NCBI RefSeq assembly: GCF_001864935.2
Contig: NZ_CP126267.1
Location: 1,674,001 to 1,738,000, forward strand
DNA from: Curtobacterium sp. MCBA15_012
GTDB lineage: Bacteria > Actinomycetota > Actinomycetes > Actinomycetales > Microbacteriaceae
Length of the DNA stretch: 64,000 nucleotides
Reading direction: 5' to 3'
A model generated the notes under the pieces. It did no database searches, was not told where the DNA came from, and worked only from the letters and a program-made list of their open reading frames with translations. Positions 8,408-16,501 of this stretch are shown here, in pieces (the first letter of the stretch is position 1; the number at the start of each line of letters is the position of its first letter). The position numbers were made by a program, and so were the translations under genes.

Positions 8408-9598
8408 ATGGGTTTGTCCATCAACACCAACCTCTCGGCACTCAACACGTACCGGAACCTGAACTCGACGCAGAACGACCTGTCGAAGTCCCTCGAGAAG
8501 CTCTCGACGGGTCTCCGCATCAACCGCGCTGCCGACGACGCTTCCGGTCTGACGATCTCCGAGGGACTCAAGTCGCAGGTCGGTGGCCTCACGGTCGCCG
8601 CCCGCAACGCACAGGACGGCATCTCCGTCGTGCAGACCGCTGAAGGTGGGCTCACCGAGACCCACTCGATCCTCCAGCGCATGCGTGACCTGGCCGTCCA
8701 GGCGGGCAACGACTCGAACAACGGCACGTCGCGAGACGCCATCAAGACCGAGGTCGGGCAGCTCCAGCAGGAACTGACCCGTATCTCCTCGTCGACCAAC
8801 TTCAACGGGATCAACCTGCTCGACGGCAGCAACAACTCGCTGAAGTTCCAGGTCGGCGCGAACGGTGACAAGGGAAGCCAGATCTCGGTCGACCTCTCCG
8901 GTGCGAACGTGGCGGCGATCGCGACGAAGCTGACCACCGGATCGGTGCAGAACGCTGGCACGTCCTTCGACGCAGCCCTGGCGACCCTCGGCACGACGGC
9001 ATCGTTCACGCTCAACCAGACGAACGCCGATGGCTCGACCACCGCGAAGACGGTCACCACGGGGACCCTCTCGTCTGCCAGCGGCACCACCGCCGGCTGG
9101 GACAGCGTCCAGGAGTACGCGGACGCACTGTCGAAGGACGCGAACTTCTCGGCCAACTTCAGCGTCTCGGTCGTCAAGGACGACAACGGTGCGGGCAAGG
9201 GCATCGTCGTCTCGTCGCTCAGCGGTGGGACGGTCAGCGGCACCACCACGAGTGCTGGTCTGACCAACGGCACCGCCAGCGCGACGTCGCAGGTGGGTGT
9301 GCAGTTCGACACCGCCCAGCACGCGCAGGACGCGATCAAGCTGATCGACACGCAGATCGCTGCCGTGTCGGCTGCTCGTTCGAACCTCGGTGCGATCCAG
9401 AACCGCTTCGACCACGCCATCAACGTGACGAACGTGGCCAAGGAGAACCTCACCGCGGCGCAGTCCCGCATCACCGACGTCGACATGGCACAGGAGATGG
9501 TCAAGTACACGCGCGACAACATCCTGAGCCAGGCCGGCACCTCGATGCTCGCGCAGGCGAACCAGAGCACGCAGGGCGTGCTCTCGCTCCTGCGCTAG
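8408..9598 (+). CDS. fliC: Flagellin
   Basis: Flagellin is the filament subunit, exported through the flagellar type III apparatus. The 396-residue product has the conserved terminal helices. The N-terminus is GLSINTNLSALNTYRNLN with KLSTGLRINRAADDASGLTI, and the C-terminus is NVTNVAKENLTAAQSRITDV...ILSQAGTSMLAQANQSTQGVLSLLR. The Ser/Thr/Gly-rich middle (about residues 150-300) is the variable surface domain. ATG 8408 has GGAGGAA 6 nt upstream. Third positions are slightly less GC-extreme than in its neighbours, as expected for a highly expressed gene. A strong hairpin follows, and a flagellar promoter motif precedes it. Confidence 0.97.
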   Translation: MGLSINTNLSALNTYRNLNSTQNDLSKSLEKLSTGLRINRAADDASGLTISEGLKSQVGGLTVAARNAQDGISVVQTAEGGLTETHSILQRMRDLAVQAGNDSNNGTSRDAIKTEVGQLQQELTRISSSTNFNGINLLDGSNNSLKFQVGANGDKGSQISVDLSGANVAAIATKLTTGSVQNAGTSFDAALATLGTTASFTLNQTNADGSTTAKTVTTGTLSSASGTTAGWDSVQEYADALSKDANFSANFSVSVVKDDNGAGKGIVVSSLSGGTVSGTTTSAGLTNGTASATSQVGVQFDTAQHAQDAIKLIDTQIAAVSAARSNLGAIQNRFDHAINVTNVAKENLTAAQSRITDVDMAQEMVKYTRDNILSQAGTSMLAQANQSTQGVLSLLR

Positions 9599-9609
9599 CA
9601 CCCCTGACG

Positions 9610-9649
9610 CCGTCACCCGGGGGAGTTCGAGCCCCCGGGTGGCGGCGTC
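9610..9649 (+). terminator. Flagellin transcription terminator hairpin
   Basis: 16-nt arms (CGCCGTCACCCGGGGG / CCCCCGGGTGGCGGCG) pair with one G-T wobble around an AGTTCGAG loop, 12 nt after the flagellin stop. There is no U-tract, which is common for terminators in high-GC actinobacteria. It may attenuate rather than end transcription into fliD. Confidence 0.8.
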
Positions 9650-9688
9650 ACCCTCCCACCACCCGACCCCGACGGCAGGGAGCCCTCG

Positions 9689-11089
9689 ATGTCGTCCGTG
9701 TCCTCGGCGAGCAGCCTCGCCATCGACGGTCTGGTCAGCGGTCTCAAGACCTCGGACCTCATCAACTCGCTCATGTCGATCGAGCAGGTCCCGCAGACGC
9801 TGCTCAAGAGCAAGCTCACCGACACCAACGCGTTCGTCTCGTCGCTGCAGACGATCAACGGTCTCGTGCAGACCCTGGCCACCAAGGCCTCCGACGCCGC
9901 GAAGCCGAGTTCGCTCGACGTGTTCACGGCGAAGAGCTCGGCGACGAGCGTCTCGGTCGCGACCGGCGCCGCGGCGACGGCGGGCTCCGTCAGCTTCACG
10001 GTCGGGCAGACCGCCGCGGCGCAGGTCGGTGTCACCCGGGCGATGTCGACGTGGGACGCCCAGGCCGCGCCGATCACGATCGTCGGGTCCGACGGCAAGC
10101 AGACCACCGTCACGCCGACCTCGGGATCGCTCGACGACGCCGTCAGCGCGATCAACAAGGCCGGCGCCGGGGTCTCCGCGACGAAGGTCGCAGCGGGCAC
10201 CGACACCGACGGCACCAAGCTCTACCGCCTGCAGTTCACCGCGACGAAGACCGGCGCCGCCGGAGCCTTCCAGGTGTTCGCGGGCAGCGGCGACCAGGTC
10301 ACGGCCGGCACCGCGCCGAACGTGCTGTCGGCGACCGGCGCGGCCGTCGTCACGGCGGCCCGCGATGCCTCCGTCACGCTCTGGGCCGGCACGGCCGCAG
10401 CGCAGACGGTCACGAGTGCGACGAACACCTTCACCGACCTGCTCCCGGGCGTCGACGTCACGGTCTCGCAGGCCACGACCGACCCGGTCACGGTGACGAT
10501 CGGGCAGGACACATCGAAGGCCCAGGCGGTCGCGTCCGGTCTGGTCGACGCGCTCAACGCGATCACGGCCTACTACGGGTCGAACACCGCGGTCACGAGC
10601 ACGACGAGCCCGACGACGGGCACCACGAGCACCACGGCGGGTGTCCTCACCGGCGACGCGACCACCCGCGACGCCGTGCAGCGCCTGACGAGCACGATGT
10701 CGGCCCCGGTGAACGGGAAGTCGCCGTCGTCGATCGGCATCGTCATCACCAAGAACGGTGACTTCACCTTCGACGCCGCGGCGTTCCAGAAGGCCCTCGC
10801 CGCGGACCCGGAGGGCACGCAGGCGATCCTGTCCGGCGTCGCGACCAACGTCGGCGCCGCCGCGACGTCCGCCTCGGACAAGTACACCGGTTCCATCACG
10901 ACGTCGATCACCGGACAGCAGTCCGTCGCGAAGGACCTCACCACCCAGATCGACAGCTGGACCGACCGCCTGACGCAGCGCCGCGCGACCCTGCAGGCGC
11001 AGTACGCGGCCCTCGAGACCAGCCTCAGCAAGCTCCAGTCGCAGTCGAGCTACATCGCCAGCCACCTCGCCTCGACGCCGACGAGTTGA
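9689..11089 (+). CDS. fliD: Flagellar filament cap protein FliD
   Basis: FliD (HAP2) sits at the filament tip and guides flagellin folding. The 466-residue product has the FliD N-terminus (SLAIDGLVSGLKTSDLINSLMSIE, QVPQTLLKSKLTDTNAFVSSL). The C-terminal domain contains VNGKSPSSIGIVITKNGDFTF followed by DLTTQIDSWTDRLTQRRATL and the helical end LETSLSKLQSQSSYIASHLAS. The Thr/Ser-rich centre is variable. GGGAG precedes the ATG. fliS follows 11 nt after the stop. Confidence 0.95.
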   Translation: MSSVSSASSLAIDGLVSGLKTSDLINSLMSIEQVPQTLLKSKLTDTNAFVSSLQTINGLVQTLATKASDAAKPSSLDVFTAKSSATSVSVATGAAATAGSVSFTVGQTAAAQVGVTRAMSTWDAQAAPITIVGSDGKQTTVTPTSGSLDDAVSAINKAGAGVSATKVAAGTDTDGTKLYRLQFTATKTGAAGAFQVFAGSGDQVTAGTAPNVLSATGAAVVTAARDASVTLWAGTAAAQTVTSATNTFTDLLPGVDVTVSQATTDPVTVTIGQDTSKAQAVASGLVDALNAITAYYGSNTAVTSTTSPTTGTTSTTAGVLTGDATTRDAVQRLTSTMSAPVNGKSPSSIGIVITKNGDFTFDAAAFQKALAADPEGTQAILSGVATNVGAAATSASDKYTGSITTSITGQQSVAKDLTTQIDSWTDRLTQRRATLQAQYAALETSLSKLQSQSSYIASHLASTPTS

Positions 11090-11100
11090 CGGGAAGACCC

Positions 11101-11574
11101 ATGAACGCCTTCGACCTCCAGTCCGCCGCTTTCCGCCAGGCCGCCCAGCCGCGGACGGTCACCGACCAGCGCCGCGCCCAGTACACGAACGAGGCGGTCC
11201 TGTCGGCGACGCCGGCGCAGCTCGTCACGATGCTGTACGACCGGCTGCTGCTCGACCTGCACCGTGCCGAGGCCGCACAGACCACCGCCGACTGGGACGC
11301 CGCACGTGAGCAGCTCCTGCACGCGCAGGCGATCGTCGGCGAACTGTCCTCGACGCTCCGGATCGACGTGTGGGACGGGGGCGAGGGACTGCTCGCGATC
11401 TACAACTACGCCTCGACCTCGCTCATCACCGCGAACGTGCACCGGGACGTCCAGGCGACGCGGGACTGCATCCGGATCCTCGAGCCCCTCCGCCAGTCGT
11501 GGCACGAGGCCGCCGCGGCCCTGCCCACCGCGACCCCGGTGACGGCGATCGGCGGTGCCCTCGGTGTCGCCTGA
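11101..11574 (+). CDS. fliS: Flagellin export chaperone FliS
   Basis: FliS wraps the C-terminal helix of newly made flagellin in the cytoplasm and hands it to the export gate. The 157-residue product shows the family signature EAVLSATPAQLVTMLYDRLL, then LLHAQAIVGELSSTLRIDVWDGGEGLLAIYNYA. It is about 25 residues longer than the classic protein, mainly at the C-terminus. ATG 11101 has GGGAAG 5 nt upstream. It follows fliD and overlaps a small helical gene, as in the common fliD-fliS-fliT order. Confidence 0.93.
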   Translation: MNAFDLQSAAFRQAAQPRTVTDQRRAQYTNEAVLSATPAQLVTMLYDRLLLDLHRAEAAQTTADWDAAREQLLHAQAIVGELSSTLRIDVWDGGEGLLAIYNYASTSLITANVHRDVQATRDCIRILEPLRQSWHEAAAALPTATPVTAIGGALGVA

Positions 11575-11860
11575 CCCCACGACCGCAGACACCGGCCGTG
11601 ACGCCTGGGCGGCGGTGCTCGACACGCTCGAACGCGACCTGACCGCGGAGGCGACCACCACCTGGACCGAGCCGACCGGGCTGGGACCGCTGCCGCGCGA
11701 CCTGGTGGGCCGCGCCTCCCGGCTGCTCGCCGCGCAGCGGGACCGGATGGCGACCCTCGAGGCGGAGCGGCGGCAGACCCTGGAACACCTCGGTGCGCTG
11801 CGGGCGGTCGACGCGACGCGCGAGCCGCGCGGGTCGGTGTACCTCGACGCGTCCGCCTGA
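11555..11860 (+). CDS. Small FliT-position flagellar protein (hypothetical)
   Basis: A 101-residue product overlapping the end of fliS by 20 nt. The predicted structure is two helices (DAWAAVLDTLERDLTAEATT; RASRLLAAQRDRMATLEAERRQTLEHLGAL) joined by a Pro/Gly loop. That size and shape, and the place right after fliS, match FliT-like chaperones, but the sequence is too divergent to assign. GTG 11555 and GTG 11564 are both possible starts; neither has a clear ribosome-binding site, so translation is probably coupled to fliS. Confidence 0.6.
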   Translation: MPSVSPDPTTADTGRDAWAAVLDTLERDLTAEATTTWTEPTGLGPLPRDLVGRASRLLAAQRDRMATLEAERRQTLEHLGALRAVDATREPRGSVYLDASA

Positions 11861-11898
11861 CGGTCGGGCACCCCCGCACCCGACCCCCGTTCGGGGCA

Positions 11899-11908
11899 GC
11901 CGCTTACG
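11899..11908 (+). promoter_or_regulatory. Candidate flagellar sigma -10 element for the flgB operon
   Basis: GCCGCTTACG, 118 nt before the flgB GTG. GCCGCTTA matches the FliA -10 consensus GCCGATAA at 6 of 8 positions. It shares the GCTWACG core with the flagellin, flgN and flbD leaders. The 165-bp gap around it has no other gene. Confidence 0.45.
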
Positions 11909-12025
11909 CCCCCACCCCCGGGGCCGACAGACCCCCGCGAGCACGGATCGCTCACCCCTCGGCCACGGATCGGCCACAGCCACCCGTCGGCGTCCCCGGA
12001 CGTCGCGCCCCACGAGGACGGCCCC

Positions 12026-12370
12026 GTGTTCGATTCCGTGACGAGCGTCGCGCTGCAGAGTGCCCTCGACGGCCTCTCCCTGCGCCAGCGCACCATCGCG
12101 AACAACATCGCGAACATCAACACGCCGAACTACCACGCCGAGAAGGTCCGGTTCGAGGACACCCTCGCGCAGTCGATCGTGCACGGTGACGGCCACGCCG
12201 AGGCGACCACCTCGCGCAGCCTCGAGCCGACGAACACGAACGGCAACAACGTCAACCTCGACCAGGAGACCCTCTCCAACGTCGACACGGTGCTGCGCTA
12301 CCAGTTCGCCACGCAGGCGATGAACAGCGAGCTCACGAGCGTGCGCGCGGCGATGCGGACGAACTCGTGA
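12026..12370 (+). CDS. flgB: Flagellar proximal rod protein FlgB
   Basis: FlgB builds the proximal rod above the MS ring. The 114-residue product has LSLRQRTIANNIANINTPNYHAE, the family signature, and the C-terminal helix DTVLRYQFATQAMNSELTSVRAA. GTG 12026 has GAGGA upstream. It opens the long rod/basal-body/hook operon and overlaps flgC by 4 nt. Confidence 0.93.
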   Translation: MFDSVTSVALQSALDGLSLRQRTIANNIANINTPNYHAEKVRFEDTLAQSIVHGDGHAEATTSRSLEPTNTNGNNVNLDQETLSNVDTVLRYQFATQAMNSELTSVRAAMRTNS

Positions 12371-12762
12371 CGACCTTCGACGCGATCGGCATCGCGAGCA
12401 CCGGCCTCACCGTGCACCGGAAGTGGCTCGACGCGGTCTCGGACAACATCGCGAACGCGAACACCGTGCGGTCGATGGACGACTCCGCCTTCCAGGCCCG
12501 CTACGTCGAGGTGCAGGAGGGTGCCGGCACGTCGGGCGCCTACGTCAAGGGCGCCGCGTTCGGCAGCGCCGCCGGCCGCGTGACGTACGACCCGGACAAC
12601 CCGCTCGCGAACGCCGAGGGCTACGTCCGGATGCCGGACATCGACCTCGGGACGCAGATGGCGGACCTCATCATGGCCCAGCGCGGCTACCAGGCGAACG
12701 CCGCCGTCGTCGACCGGGCGAAGACCGCCTACGAGGCGGCCCTGCAGATCGGGAAGAACTGA
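12367..12762 (+). CDS. flgC: Flagellar rod protein FlgC
   Basis: FlgC is a proximal rod subunit. The 131-residue product has the N-terminal FDAIGIASTGLTVHRKWLDA with SDNIANANTVRSMDDSAFQA. The conserved C-terminus is EGYVRMPDIDLGTQMADLIMAQRGYQANAAVV. The GTG start overlaps the flgB stop (GTGA). fliE follows with a 1-nt TGATG overlap. Confidence 0.94.
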   Translation: MTTFDAIGIASTGLTVHRKWLDAVSDNIANANTVRSMDDSAFQARYVEVQEGAGTSGAYVKGAAFGSAAGRVTYDPDNPLANAEGYVRMPDIDLGTQMADLIMAQRGYQANAAVVDRAKTAYEAALQIGKN

Positions 12763-13112
12763 TGCCCATCGACGCCGTGAACGGTGTGACCACGAACGCG
12801 ATGACCCGCGCGTTCCCCTCGATGACCGACGTCACCGGCGCGACCGGCGCATCCGGCGCGACTGGCACCGCAACGACCACCGGCGCGACCGGTGACGGCT
12901 TCGGCGCGAGCATGACGAACGCCGTCGACGGCCTGCAGCAGCTGCAGGACACGTCGAAGACCCTCGCCCTCAAGGCCGTGACCGGCAACCTCGACGACAT
13001 CCACGACGCCACGATCGCCGCCACCCGCGCGCAGGTCACGCTCGAGCTCGTCGCCGCCGTCCGCAACAAGGGCGTCGACGCCTTCAACGAGATCATGAGG
13101 ATGCAGGCCTGA
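12762..13112 (+). CDS. fliE: Flagellar hook-basal body complex protein FliE
   Basis: FliE joins the MS ring to the rod. The 116-residue product has a Gly/Ala/Thr-rich low-complexity N-terminal half (repeated GATGA). The conserved C-terminus is LDDIHDATIAATRAQVTLELVAAVRNKGVDAFNEIMRMQ. The ATG shares one base with the flgC stop, and the fliE stop shares one base with the fliF ATG. Confidence 0.93.
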   Translation: MPIDAVNGVTTNAMTRAFPSMTDVTGATGASGATGTATTTGATGDGFGASMTNAVDGLQQLQDTSKTLALKAVTGNLDDIHDATIAATRAQVTLELVAAVRNKGVDAFNEIMRMQA

Positions 13113-14776
13113 TGCCCACCGCCGTCCGGAACACGCTCGGCCGCCTGGTCGCCTACGTCAAGGGCTTCTCGGCCGCGCAGCGCACCATCGCGATCATCGG
13201 CATCGCGGCCGTCGTGCTCGGGGGCATCGCCCTCGCGAGCTTCCTCGGCAAGGCGTCCTACGCGCCGCTGTTCACCGGGCTCGCCGCCGCCGACGCGAGC
13301 TCGATCACCGACCAGCTGAACACCGACGGCGTGCCGTACCAGCTCACCGACGGTGGCGCGACGATCCTCGTGCCGCAGTCGCAGGTGTACTCGGAGCGGC
13401 TCAAGGCGGCGTCGAACGGCCTGCCGTCGTCGAACGAGGGCGGCTACTCGCTGCTCGACAAGATGGGCGTGACGAGCTCCGAGTTCCAGCAGGACGTCAC
13501 CTACAAGCGGGCGATCGAGGGCGAGCTCGCGAAGACGATCTCGTCGATGGACGGCGTGAAGGCCGCCACCGTGCAGCTCGCGATCCCGAAGAAGACCGTC
13601 TTCACCGCCGAGGAGAAGGACCCGACCGCCTCGGTGTTCGTGGCGACCCAGAACGGCAAGCAGCTCAGCACCGACCAGGTGCAGTCGATCGTGCACCTGA
13701 CGAGCGCCGCGGTCGAGGGCATGCAGCCCACCGACGTCTCGGTCGTCGACTCGAAGGGGCAGACCCTGTCCGCCGTTGGCACCGGCGCGACCGGCAGCGG
13801 CGCGGACCAGGCCGCCGACTACGACGCGACGACGAGCAAGAAGATCCAGGACCTGCTCGACACGACCCTCGGCGCCGGGAACGCCAGCGTGGTGGTCGCC
13901 GCGACGATGAACCAGCAGTCCGGCACCCGGACGCAGGAGAGCTACACGAACCCGACGACGGGTCCGATCGCGCTGAACGAGTCGAGCACGACCGAGCAGT
14001 ACGGCGCGGGCTCCGGTGCCGGCGGCGCCGGTGCGACGGGCGTCCTCGGGCCGGACAACATCGCCGTCCCGAACGGCACGGGCGCGAACGGCGACGGCGG
14101 CTACAAGAACGAGTCGGCGACGAAGAACAACGCCGTCGACCACACCACCGAGACCACGCAGATCCCGGCCGGCGGGGTCCAGCGGCAGACCATCTCGGTC
14201 GCGCTGAACTCCCGCGCCGACGCCGTGAAGAACGCCAACCTGCAGAGCATCAACGACCTCGTCGCCGCGGCGGCCGGGGTGGACAACGTCCGGGGCGACC
14301 AGGTCCGCGTCGCCATGATGGACTTCGACCGCAGTGCCGCCGACGACGCCGCGAAGGCGTTGAAGGAGCAGGAGCAGGCCGACCAGCAGGCCAGCACGTG
14401 GTCGGCGATCCGCACCGCCGGCATCGTCCTCGCCGTGATCGCGGCGGCCATCGTGCTCGCGATCGTGCTCGCACGTCGCGGCCGTCGCCAGGAGCGCGAG
14501 GCGGTGGACGTCGGCGAGCTCGACGCCTTCGCCGGGGAGACCTTCGAGCTGCCGCTGGCCCTCGACGACGCCGAGCGCACCCCGCTCGGTGCCGCGGACG
14601 CGCCGACCGTCGCCCTGCCCGCGATCCCGCACGACGACGCCCCGACCGAGGTGCTCACCACGGACGAGATCAGCGCCGAGCGCCGGCGGCAGGACATCGC
14701 CGCGCTGGCCGAGCGCGACCCCAAGCGCACCGCGGACCTCCTGCGCGGTCTCCTCGACGACCGGGCGTCGGTGTGA
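13112..14776 (+). CDS. fliF: Flagellar MS-ring protein FliF
   Basis: FliF forms the membrane-embedded MS ring that anchors rod, export gate and FliG. The 554-residue product has transmembrane segment 1 at about residues 23-45 (IAIIGIAAVVLGGIALASFLG). The YscJ/FliF domain follows (YAPLFTGLAAADASSITDQL, then GYSLLDKMGVTSSEFQQDVTYKRAIEGELAKTI and VQLAIPKKTVF). A second transmembrane segment lies at about residues 430-455 before a basic and then acidic tail that would bind FliG. It overlaps fliG by 4 nt. Confidence 0.96.
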   Translation: MPTAVRNTLGRLVAYVKGFSAAQRTIAIIGIAAVVLGGIALASFLGKASYAPLFTGLAAADASSITDQLNTDGVPYQLTDGGATILVPQSQVYSERLKAASNGLPSSNEGGYSLLDKMGVTSSEFQQDVTYKRAIEGELAKTISSMDGVKAATVQLAIPKKTVFTAEEKDPTASVFVATQNGKQLSTDQVQSIVHLTSAAVEGMQPTDVSVVDSKGQTLSAVGTGATGSGADQAADYDATTSKKIQDLLDTTLGAGNASVVVAATMNQQSGTRTQESYTNPTTGPIALNESSTTEQYGAGSGAGGAGATGVLGPDNIAVPNGTGANGDGGYKNESATKNNAVDHTTETTQIPAGGVQRQTISVALNSRADAVKNANLQSINDLVAAAAGVDNVRGDQVRVAMMDFDRSAADDAAKALKEQEQADQQASTWSAIRTAGIVLAVIAAAIVLAIVLARRGRRQEREAVDVGELDAFAGETFELPLALDDAERTPLGAADAPTVALPAIPHDDAPTEVLTTDEISAERRRQDIAALAERDPKRTADLLRGLLDDRASV

Positions 14777-15822
14777 GCGCGCTCGTCCCGGCCCCCGCCG
14801 CCGGGGGAACGGCCGACCGCGCGCTGAGCGGCGCGCAGAAGGTCGCGCTCATCCTCATGCAGATGGAGACCGAGCGCGCCGCCGAGGTGATGAAGCAGTT
14901 CACCGAGCTCGAGGCCGAGGAGATCTCCGCCGAGATCGTCCGGATGCGCCGCGTCGACGACGCCGTGGTGGACCGCACGATGACCGAGTTCCACCGGATG
15001 ACCCAGCGCGGTCGGGTGCAGAAGCGCGGCGGCAAGGACGCGGCGCTCGGGCTCCTCGAGGCGTCGTTCGGCTCCGAGCGCGCGGCGGGCGTGATGGACC
15101 GCCTGGCCTCGAACCTGGCCGGACAGTCCTTCGAGTTCCTCGACGACGCCGAGCCCGGCCAGGTCGTCTCGCTGCTCGAGGGCGAACTGCCGCAGACCAT
15201 CGCCCTCGTGCTCGCCCACCTCAAGCCCGCGCAGGCGAGCGCCGTGCTCGCCGGGGTCGACGAGCGCGCCCGCACCGACGTGGCGCAGGCCTTCGCCACG
15301 ATGGGCAGCGCCACGCCCGAGGCGGTCGGCATCGTCGCCGGGGTCCTCCGGCAGCGCGCCGGGGCCGTCGTGTCCCCGCGCGAGAGCATCGAGGTCGTCG
15401 GGGGCATCGCGCCCCTCGTCGACATCATCAACCGTGCCGACGTCGCGACCGAGAAGGCCGTGCTCGAGGGCCTCGAGGCGCGCGACCCCGAGCTCGCCGA
15501 GGACATCCGCTCCCGCATGCTCACCTTCGCCGACATCGTCAAGCTCGAGTCCCGCGACATCCAGCAGGTGCTGCGCGGCATCGACTCGAAGCTCCTCGCG
15601 ACCGCGATGAAGGGCGCGCCCGGCCCCGTCGTCGAGACGATCCGCGCGAACGTGTCGGAGCGCAACCGCTCGCTGCTCGACGACGAGCTGCAGGCCATGG
15701 GCCCGGTCCGCGTCTCGCAGGTCGAGGAGGCCCGCGCCGAGGTCGTCCGCTCCGTGCGCGAACTCGAGGCGCAGGGCGTCATCACGGTGCACCGCGCCGA
15801 GGAGGACGAGCTCGTTGACTGA
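14773..15822 (+). CDS. fliG: Flagellar motor switch protein FliG
   Basis: FliG is the rotor protein on which the stator acts. The 349-residue product has the N-terminal FliF-binding domain (ALSGAQKVALILMQMETERAAEVMKQF). The middle domain carries GELPQTIALVLAHLKPAQASAVL, equivalent to the EHPQ region. The C-terminal torque domain contains MLTFADIVKLESRDIQQVLRGI and LLATAMKGAPGPVVETIRANVSER with its charged ridge. GTG 14773 overlaps the fliF stop; the longer upstream frame is out of register with fliF and not real. Confidence 0.96.
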   Translation: MSALVPAPAAGGTADRALSGAQKVALILMQMETERAAEVMKQFTELEAEEISAEIVRMRRVDDAVVDRTMTEFHRMTQRGRVQKRGGKDAALGLLEASFGSERAAGVMDRLASNLAGQSFEFLDDAEPGQVVSLLEGELPQTIALVLAHLKPAQASAVLAGVDERARTDVAQAFATMGSATPEAVGIVAGVLRQRAGAVVSPRESIEVVGGIAPLVDIINRADVATEKAVLEGLEARDPELAEDIRSRMLTFADIVKLESRDIQQVLRGIDSKLLATAMKGAPGPVVETIRANVSERNRSLLDDELQAMGPVRVSQVEEARAEVVRSVRELEAQGVITVHRAEEDELVD

Positions 15823-16501
15823 CCCCGTCGTCCAGCGCATCGCGTTCCCCGCCCTCGGCGGCACCGCGACCCGCGACCGGTCCGCCGCCGCAGACGTCCG
15901 CGGCCACGCGGCCGGCTACACGGCCGGACTGCGCGCGGCGCAGGCCGACACCGACGCACTGCGCGCCCGGCTCGAGGCCGAGCACGCCGCCCGGCTCGCG
16001 GCCCTGCAGGCCGACACCGCGCGCCGGGTCCAGGTGCTCGACGCCGCGACGAACGCGCTCCTGTCGCACGTCGCACCCGTCCTCGCCGACGCCGAGGAGT
16101 CGGTCGTCGCGGCCGCGCTGGAGCTGGCCGAGGCCGTCGTCGGGGACGTGGTCCGCGCCTCCCGTCAGGAGGAGCAGGGCGCGTCCGACGCGACCCGGCA
16201 GTCCGGCCGGGAGGCGCGACCCACCACCGGCGCGGAGGCGACGGTCCGACGTGCGCTCGCCTCGGTCGACCGCACGATCGCACTGGCCGTCCGTGTCAGC
16301 CCGGCCGACGCCGCCCGCGTCGCGGGCCTGGACCTGCCGGTCCCGGTCGTCGGCGACCCGGCGCTGCGCGACGGCGACGCCGTCGTCGACCTGCCGCACG
16401 GTCTGCTCGACGCACGGATCGACGCCGCGCTCGACCGGGCCCGCTCGGCGCTCGGCGCGCCGACCCGACCGGCCGCCGCACCGACGGAGACGTCCCGGTG
16501 A
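15815..16501 (+). CDS. fliH: Flagellar export ATPase regulator FliH
   Basis: FliH binds FliI and restrains or positions the export ATPase. The 228-residue product has an N-terminal ARG/ALA coiled coil (RGHAAGYTAGLRAAQADTDA, ARLEAEHAARLAALQADTAR) and a C-terminal V-ATPase-E-like domain. Overall identity looks low, which is usual for FliH, so position between fliG and fliI carries much of the call. TTG start at 15815 overlaps fliG by 8 nt; the stop overlaps the fliI GTG. Confidence 0.85.
   Translation: MTDPVVQRIAFPALGGTATRDRSAAADVRGHAAGYTAGLRAAQADTDALRARLEAEHAARLAALQADTARRVQVLDAATNALLSHVAPVLADAEESVVAAALELAEAVVGDVVRASRQEEQGASDATRQSGREARPTTGAEATVRRALASVDRTIALAVRVSPADAARVAGLDLPVPVVGDPALRDGDAVVDLPHGLLDARIDAALDRARSALGAPTRPAAAPTETSR

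Noticed and set aside
8354..11065. A very long leftward open frame (903 codons) opposite flagellin and fliD
   Set aside because: It is rich in Arg/Asp/Val with no domains, and lies exactly antisense to two certain genes; such frames are expected from G/C third positions.
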